Below, piece after piece: positions 56,801 through 64,000 of a stretch of DNA of 64,000 nucleotides; position 1 is the first letter of the stretch; each line of letters starts with the position of its first letter. The position numbers and the translations under genes are program-made. This DNA comes from Cyrtodaria siliqua (Eukaryota; Mollusca; Bivalvia; Adapedonta; Hiatellidae), in the NCBI GenBank assembly GCA_037043455.1, contig JAWPHD010001325.1, forward strand, positions 269,661 through 333,660. Direction: 5' to 3'. The notes below the pieces were generated by a model. It had not been told where the DNA came from, did no database searches, and was given only the letters and a program-made list of their open reading frames with translations.

Positions 56801-59800
56801 CATAAGTAATATAAGTAACATAAGTCACATAAGTAACATAAGTAACATAAGTAATATAAGTAACATAAGTAATATAAGTACCATAAGTACCATAAGTAAC
56901 ATAAGTAATATAAGTACCATAAGTAACATAGTAAATAAAGTACCATAAGTAATATAAGTAATATAAGTACCATAAGTAATATAAGTAATATAAGTAACAT
57001 ATTAACATAAGTACCATAAGTACCTTAAGTAACATAAGTAACATAAGTAACTAGTAACATAAGTAATATAAGTCCCATAAGCCATAAGTAACATAAGTAA
57101 TATAAGTACCATAAGTAATATAAGTAACATAAGTAATATAAGTACCATAAGTAACATTAGTAACATAAGTATATAAGTAATATAAGTACCATAAGTAATA
57201 TAAGTTACCTAAGTAACATAAGTAACATAATTAATATAAGTACCATAAGTACCATAAGTACCATAAGTAATATAAGTAATATAAGTACCATAAGTAACAT
57301 AAGTAACATAAGTACCATAAGTAACATAAGTAATAAAAGTAATATTAGTACCATAAGTACCATAAGTAACATAAGCAATATAAGTACCATAAGTACCATA
57401 AGTAACATAAGTAACATAAGTAACATAAGTAATATAAGTTACCTAAGTAACATAGAGTAATATAAGTAATATAAGTAACATAAGTAACATAAGTACCATA
57501 AGTAACATAAGTAATAAAAGTAATATTAGTACATAAGTAACATAAGTAACATAAGCAATATAAAGTACCATAAGTACCATAAGTAACATAAGTAATATAA
57601 GTTACCTAAGTAACATAAGTAACATGAGTAATATAAGTACCATAAGTAACATAAGTAACATAAGTAATATAAGTAATATAAGTACCATAAGTAACATGAG
57701 TAACATAAGTAATATAAGTATATAAGTAACATAAGTAACATAAGTACCATAAGTAATATAAGTAACATAAGTAACATAAGTAATATAAGTACCATAGTAA
57801 CTAAGTAACATAAGTAACATAAGCAATATAAGTACCATAAGAAACATAGTAACATAAGTAACATAATTAATATAAGTAAGATAAGTACCATAATTAACTC
57901 TAAGTAACATAAGTTATATAAGTAATATAAGTAACATTAGTAACATAAGTAACATAAGTAATATAAGTACATAAATAACATAAGTAACATAAGTAACATA
58001 ATTAATATAAGTAATATAAGTACCATAAGTAACATAAGTAATATAAGTAATATAAGTAACATAAGTAACATAAGTAACATAAGTAATAATTAACATAAGT
58101 AACATAAGTAACATAAGTAATATAAGTACCATAAGTAACATAAGTAACATAAGTAATATAAGTAACATAAGTAACACAAGTACCATGAGTAATATAAGTA
58201 CCATGAGTAACATCAGTAACATAAGTAACATAAGTACCATAAGTAATATAAGTAACATAAGTAACATAAGTAATATAAGTACAATAAGTACCATAAGTAT
58301 CATAAGTACCATAAGTAACATTAGTACCATAAGTAACATAAGTAACATTAGTAATATAAGTAACATAAGTAACATAAGTAACATAAGTAATATAAGTAAC
58401 ATAAGTAACATAAGTAACATAAATAATATAAGTACCATAAGTAACATAAGTAACATAAGTAATATAAGTAACATAAGTAACATAAGTAACATAAGTAATA
58501 TATGTAACATAAGTAACATAAAAAATATAAGTACCATAAGTAACATAAGTAACATAAGTAATATAAGTAACATAAGTAACATAAGTAACATAAGTAATAT
58601 AAGTAACATAAGTCACATAAGTAACATAAGTAACATAAGTAATATAAGTAACATAAGTAATATAAGTACTATAAGTACCATAAGTAACATAAGTAATATA
58701 AGTACCATAAGTACCATAAGTAATATAAGTACCATAAGTAATATAAGTACCATAAGTAATATAAGTAATATAAGTAACATAAGTAACATAAGAACCATAA
58801 GTACCTTAAGTAACATAAGTAACATAAGTAACTAAGTAACATAAGTAATATAAGTCCCATAAGCCATAAGTAACATAAGTAATATAAGTACCATAAGTAA
58901 TATAAGTAACATAAGTAATATAAGTACCATAAGTAACATTAGTAACATAAGTAATATAAGTAATATAAGTACCATAAGTAATATAAGTTACCTAAGTAAC
59001 ATAAGTAACATAAATAATATAAGTACCATAAGTACCATAAGTACCATAAGTAATATAAGTAATATAAGTACCATAAGTAACATAAGTACCATAAGTACCA
59101 TAAGTAACATAAGTAATAAAAGTAATATTAGTACCATAAGTACCATAAGTAACATAAGCAATATAAGTACCATAAGTACCATAAGTAACATAAGTAACAT
59201 AAGTAACATAAGTAATATAAGTTACCTTAGTAACATAAGAGTAATATAAGTAATATAAGTAACATAAGTAACATAAGTACCATAAGTAACATAAGTAATA
59301 AAAGTAATATTAGTACCATAAGTAACATAAGTAACATAAGCAATATAAGTACCATAAGTACCATAAGTAACATAAGTAATATAAGTTACCTAAGTAACAT
59401 AAGTAACATGGGTAATATAAGTACCATAAGTAACATAAGTAACATAAGTAATATAAGTAATATAAGTACCATAAGTAACATAAGTAACATAAGCAATATA
59501 AGTACCATAAGAAACATAAGTAACATAAGTAACATAATTAATATAAGTAAGATAAGTACCATAATTAACATAAGTAACATAAGTAATATAAGTAATATAA
59601 GTAACATCAGTAACATAAGTAACATAAGTAATATAAGTAACATAAGTAACACAAGTACCATGAGTAATATAAGTACCATGAGTAACATCAGTAACATAAG
59701 TAACATAAGTACCATAAGTAATATAAGTAACATAAGTAACATAAGTAATATAAGTACAATAAGTACCATAAGTATCATAAGTACCATAAGTAACATTAGT

Positions 59801-62800
59801 ACCATAAGTAACATAAGTAACATTAGTAATATAAGTAACATAAGTAACATAAGTAACATAAGTAATATAAGTAACATAAGTAACATAAGTAACATAAATA
59901 ATATAAGTACCATAAGTAACATAAGTAACATAAGTAATATAAGTAACATAAGTAACATAAGTAACATAAGTAATATATGTAACATAAGTAACATAAAAAA
60001 TATAAGTACCATAAGTAACATAAGTAACATAAGTAATATAAGTAACATAAGTAACATAAGTAACATAAGTAATATAAGTAACATAAGTCACATAAGTAAC
60101 ATAAGTAACATAAGTAATATAAGTAACATAAGTAATATAAGTACTATAAGTACCATAAGTAACATAAGTAATATAAGTACCATAAGTACCATAAGTAATA
60201 TAAGTACCATAAGTAATATAAGTACCATAAGTAATATAAGTAATATAAGTAACATAAGTAACATAAGTACCATAAGTACCTTAAGTAACATAAGTAACAT
60301 AAGTAACTAAGTAACATAAGTAATATAAGTCCCATAAGCCATAAGTAACATAAGTAATATAAGTACCATAAGTAATATAAGTAACATAAGTAATATAAGT
60401 ACCATAAGTAACATTAGTAACATAAGTAATATAAGTAATATAAGTACCATAAGTAATATTAGTTACCTAAGTAACATAAGTAACATAAATAATATAAGTA
60501 CCATAAGTACCATAAGTACCATAAGTAATATAAGTAATATAAGTACCATAAGTAACATAAGTAACATAAGTACCATAAGTAACATAAGTAATAAAAGTAA
60601 TATTAGTACCATAAGTACCATAAGTAACATAAGCAATATAAGTACCATAAGTACCATAAGTAACATAAGTAACATAAGTAACATAAGTAATATAAGTTAC
60701 CTTAGTAACATAAGAGTAATATAAGTAATATAAGTAACATAAGTAACATAAGTACCATAAGTAACATAAGTAATAAAAGTAATATTAGTACCATAAGTAA
60801 CATAAGTAACATAAGCAATATAAGTACCATAAGTACCATAAGTAACATAAGTAATATAAGTTACCTAAGTAACATAAGTAACATGGGTAATATAAGTACC
60901 ATAAGTAACATAAGTAACATAAGTAATATAAGTAATATAAGTACCATAAGTAACATAAGTAACATAAGCAATATAAGTACCATAAGAAACATAAGTAACA
61001 TAAGTAACATAATTAATATAAGTAAGATAAGTACCATAATTAACATAAGTAACATAAGTAATATAAGTAATATAAGTAACATCAGTAACATAAGTAACAT
61101 AAGTAATATAAGTACCATAAATAACATAAGTAACATAAGTAACATAATTAATATAAGTAATATAAGTACCATAAGTAACATAAGTAATATAAGTAATATA
61201 AGTAACATAAGTAACATAAGTAACATAAGTAATAATTAACATAAGTAACATAAGTAACATAAGTAATATAAGTACCATAAGTAACATAAGTAACATAAGT
61301 AATATAAGTAACATAAGTAACACAAGTACCATGAGTAATATAAGTACCATGAGTAACATAAGTAACATAAGTAACATAAGTACCATAAGTAATATAAGTA
61401 ACATAAGTAACATAAGTAATATAAGTACAATAAGTACCATCAGTATCATAAGTACCATAAGTAACATTAGTACCATAAGTAACATAAGTAACATTAGTAA
61501 TATAAGTAACATAAGTAACATAAGTAACATAAGTAATATAAGTAACATAAGTAACATAAGTAACATAAATAATATAAGTACCATAAGTAACATAAGTAAC
61601 ATAAGTAATATAAGTAACATAAGTAACATAAGTAACATAAGTAATATAAGTAACATAAGTTACATAAAAAATATAAGTACCATAAGTAACATAAGTAACA
61701 TAAGTAATATAAGTAACATAAGTAACATAAGTAACATAAGTAATATAAGTAACATAAGTCACATAAGTAACATAAGTAACATAAGTAATATAAGTAACAT
61801 AAGTAATATAAGTACTATAAGTACCATAAGTAACATAAGTAATATAAGTACCATAAGTACCATAAGTAATATAAGTACCATAAGTAATATAAGTACCATA
61901 AGTAATATAAGTAATATAAGTAACATAAGTAACATAAGTACCATAAGTACCTTAAGTAACATAAGTAACATAAGTAACTAAGTAACATAAGTAATATAAG
62001 TCCCATAAGCCATAAGTAACATAAGTAATATAAGTACCATAAGTAATATAAGTAACATAAGTATATAAGTACCATAAGTAACATTAGTAACATAAGTAAT
62101 ATAAGTAATATAAGTACCATAAGTAATATAAGTTACCTAAGTAACATAAGTAACATAAATAATATAAGTACCATAAGTACCATAAGTACCATAAGTAATA
62201 TAAGTAATATAAGTACCATAAGTAACATAAGTAACATAAGTACCATAAGTAACATAAGTAATAAAAGTAATATTAGTACCATAAGTACCATAAGTAACAT
62301 AAGCAATATAAGTACCATAAATACCATAAGTAACATAAGTAACATAAGTAACATAAGTAATATAAGTACCTTAGTAACATAGAGTAATATAAGTAATATA
62401 AAGTAACATAAGTAACATAAGTACCATAAGTAACATAAGTAATAAAAGTAATATTAGTACCATCAGTACATAAGTAACATAAGCAATATAAGTACCATAA
62501 GTACCATAAGTAACATAAGTAATATAAGTTACCTAAGTTACATAAGTAACATGGGTAATATAAGTACCATAAGTAACATAAGTAATATAAGTAATATAAG
62601 TACCATAAGTAACATAAGTAACATAAGCAATATAAGTACCATAAGGAAACATAGTAACATAAGTAACATAATTAATATAAGTAAGATAAGTACCATAATT
62701 AACATAAGTAACATAAGTAATATAAGTAATATAAGTAACATAGTAACATAGTAACATAAGTATATAAGTACCATAAATAACATAAGTAACATAAGTAAAC

Positions 62801-64000
62801 ATAATTAATATAAGTAATATAAGTACCATAAGTAACATAAGTAATATAAGTAATATAAGTAACATAAGTTACATAGTAACATAAGTAATAATTAACATAA
62901 GTAACATAAGTAACATAAGTAATATAAGTACCATAAGTAACATAAGTACATAAGTAATATAAGTAACATAAGTAACACAAGTACCATGAGTAATATAAGT
63001 ACCATGAGTAACATAAGTAACATAAGTAACATAAGTACCATAAAGTAATATAAGTAACATCAGTAACATAAGTAATATAAGTACAATAAGTACCATAAGT
63101 ATCATAAGTACCATAAGTAACATTAGTACCATAAGTAATATAAGTACCATAAGTACCATAATTAAACATAAGTAACATAATTAATATAAGTAATATAAGT
63201 ACCATAAAGTAACATAAGTAACATTAGTAATATAAGTAAATTAAGTACCATAAGTAACATAAGTACATTAGTAATATAAGTAACATAAGTAACATAATTA
63301 ACATAAGTAATATAAGTAACATAAGTAAACTTAAGTAACATAAGTAACATAAGTAATATAAGTACCATAAGTAACATAAGTAACATAAGTAACATAATTA
63401 ATATAAGTAATATAAGTAACATAAGTAACACAAGTATCATAAGTATATAAGTAACATAAGTACCATAAAGTTATATAAGTACCATAAGTAAAATAAGTAC
63501 CATAAGTAACATAGTAATATAAGTACATAAGTAACATAATTAATATAAGTAATATAAGTAACATAAGTAACACAAGTATCATAAGTAATTATAAGTAACA
63601 TCAGTAATATAAGTAATACAAGTACCATAAGTAACATAAGTAACATAAGTAACATAAGTACCATAAGTAAACATAAGTAATATAAGTAACATAAGTAACA
63701 TAAGTACCATAAGTAACATAAGTAACATAAGTAACATAAGTAATATAAGTAACATAAGTAGCATAAGTAACATACATAATAACATAATAACATAAGTACC
63801 ATAGTACATAAGTAAATAAGTACATAAGTACTTAGTAAAAAGTAACATAAGTAATATAAGTAACATAAGTAACATAAGTACCATAAGTAACATAAGTAAC
63901 ATAAGTAATATAAGTAATATAAGTAACATAATTAACATAAGTTAATATAAGTAACATAAGTAACATAAGTAACATAAGTAATATAAGTAACATAAGTACC
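53862..64000 (+). repeat. 9 bp AT-rich satellite, >10 kb, runs off the window
   Basis: The unit is ATAAGTAAC, with common variants ATAAGTAAT and ATAAGTACC, repeated over 1,100 times. The ninth and eighth positions alternate in patterns (runs of AAC units punctuated by AAT and ACC). Nine is divisible by three and the unit lacks stops in several frames, so minus-strand frames of Thr-Tyr-Val, Leu-Leu-Met and Tyr-Leu-Cys and a plus-strand Ile-Ser-Asn frame stay open for up to 311 codons. None is taken as a gene. Confidence 0.97.
57071..63440 (+). repeat. Higher-order repeats of 1.5-1.8 kb in the 9 bp satellite
   Basis: The rare variant AGTCCCATAAGCCATAAG occurs at 57,071, 58,853, 60,328 and 61,999 (spacings 1,782, 1,475 and 1,671). 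A second rare variant, AAGATAAGTACCATAATTAA, occurs at 57,878, 59,549, 61,024 and 62,683 (1,671, 1,475 and 1,659). The order of unit variants between markers is preserved, so blocks of roughly 165-200 units were duplicated together. Confidence 0.9.

Noticed and set aside
53862..64000. CRISPR array or telomere repeat
   Set aside because: There are no unique spacers between constant repeats, and the unit is not TTAGGG-type; it is a simple satellite in eukaryotic DNA.

Overview
The window looks like nuclear DNA of a bivalve mollusc. The evidence is AT-rich, intron-style sequence with almost no long open frames, many interspersed repeats of kinds I know from bivalves (elements with ~160 bp core tandem repeats, tRNA-derived SINE-like units, hairpin MITEs), and retroelement and Polinton relics. 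The organism assignment is an inference; no diagnostic host gene such as rRNA or mitochondrial DNA is present.

Region by region. 1-18.6 kb is intergenic or intronic: SINE-like units, a degenerate 25-28 bp tandem array (1.2-1.8 kb), several fold-back elements (5.5, 6.9, 13.7 and 16.6 kb), fragments of core-repeat elements (7.4-13.4 kb) and a 3' fragment of a Penelope-like retroelement (17.0-18.1 kb). The one convincing host-type gene is on the minus strand at 18.63-20.40 kb: a large exon coding an M4 (thermolysin/vibriolysin-type) metallopeptidase, with a splice acceptor at its 5' edge and a poly(A) signal downstream. 20.4-33 kb holds two complete-looking core-repeat elements (22.4-24.8 and 25.8-27.1 kb), a decayed gene fragment at 25.3 kb and more SINE-like and fold-back units.

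From 33.4 kb to the end tandem repeats dominate: a 36 bp array (33.4-33.9 kb), a 57 bp satellite with higher-order structure (34.8-38.4 kb), a 20 bp array that has been split into three pieces (38.9-39.9, 43.8-44.2 and 53.0-53.15 kb), a (GA)n tract and more than 10 kb of a 9 bp AT-rich satellite that runs off the window.

The 20 bp array was broken by two insertions. One is a 5'-truncated LINE (39.95-43.80 kb, minus strand), itself interrupted by a 735 bp inverted-repeat element. The other is an 8,755 bp Polinton/Maverick-type element (44,213-52,967) with ~113 bp terminal inverted repeats and an exact 6 bp target-site duplication. It carries broken remnants of Polinton-type genes and has itself been invaded by a Penelope-like element whose GIY-YIG nuclease lies upstream of the reverse transcriptase, the permuted order of the Naiad/Chlamys group. 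That element's 3' end has been tandemly duplicated.

No intact mobile-element protein survives, so nothing here looks autonomously active. The metallopeptidase is the only candidate functional gene, and its first exon or exons are not identified.
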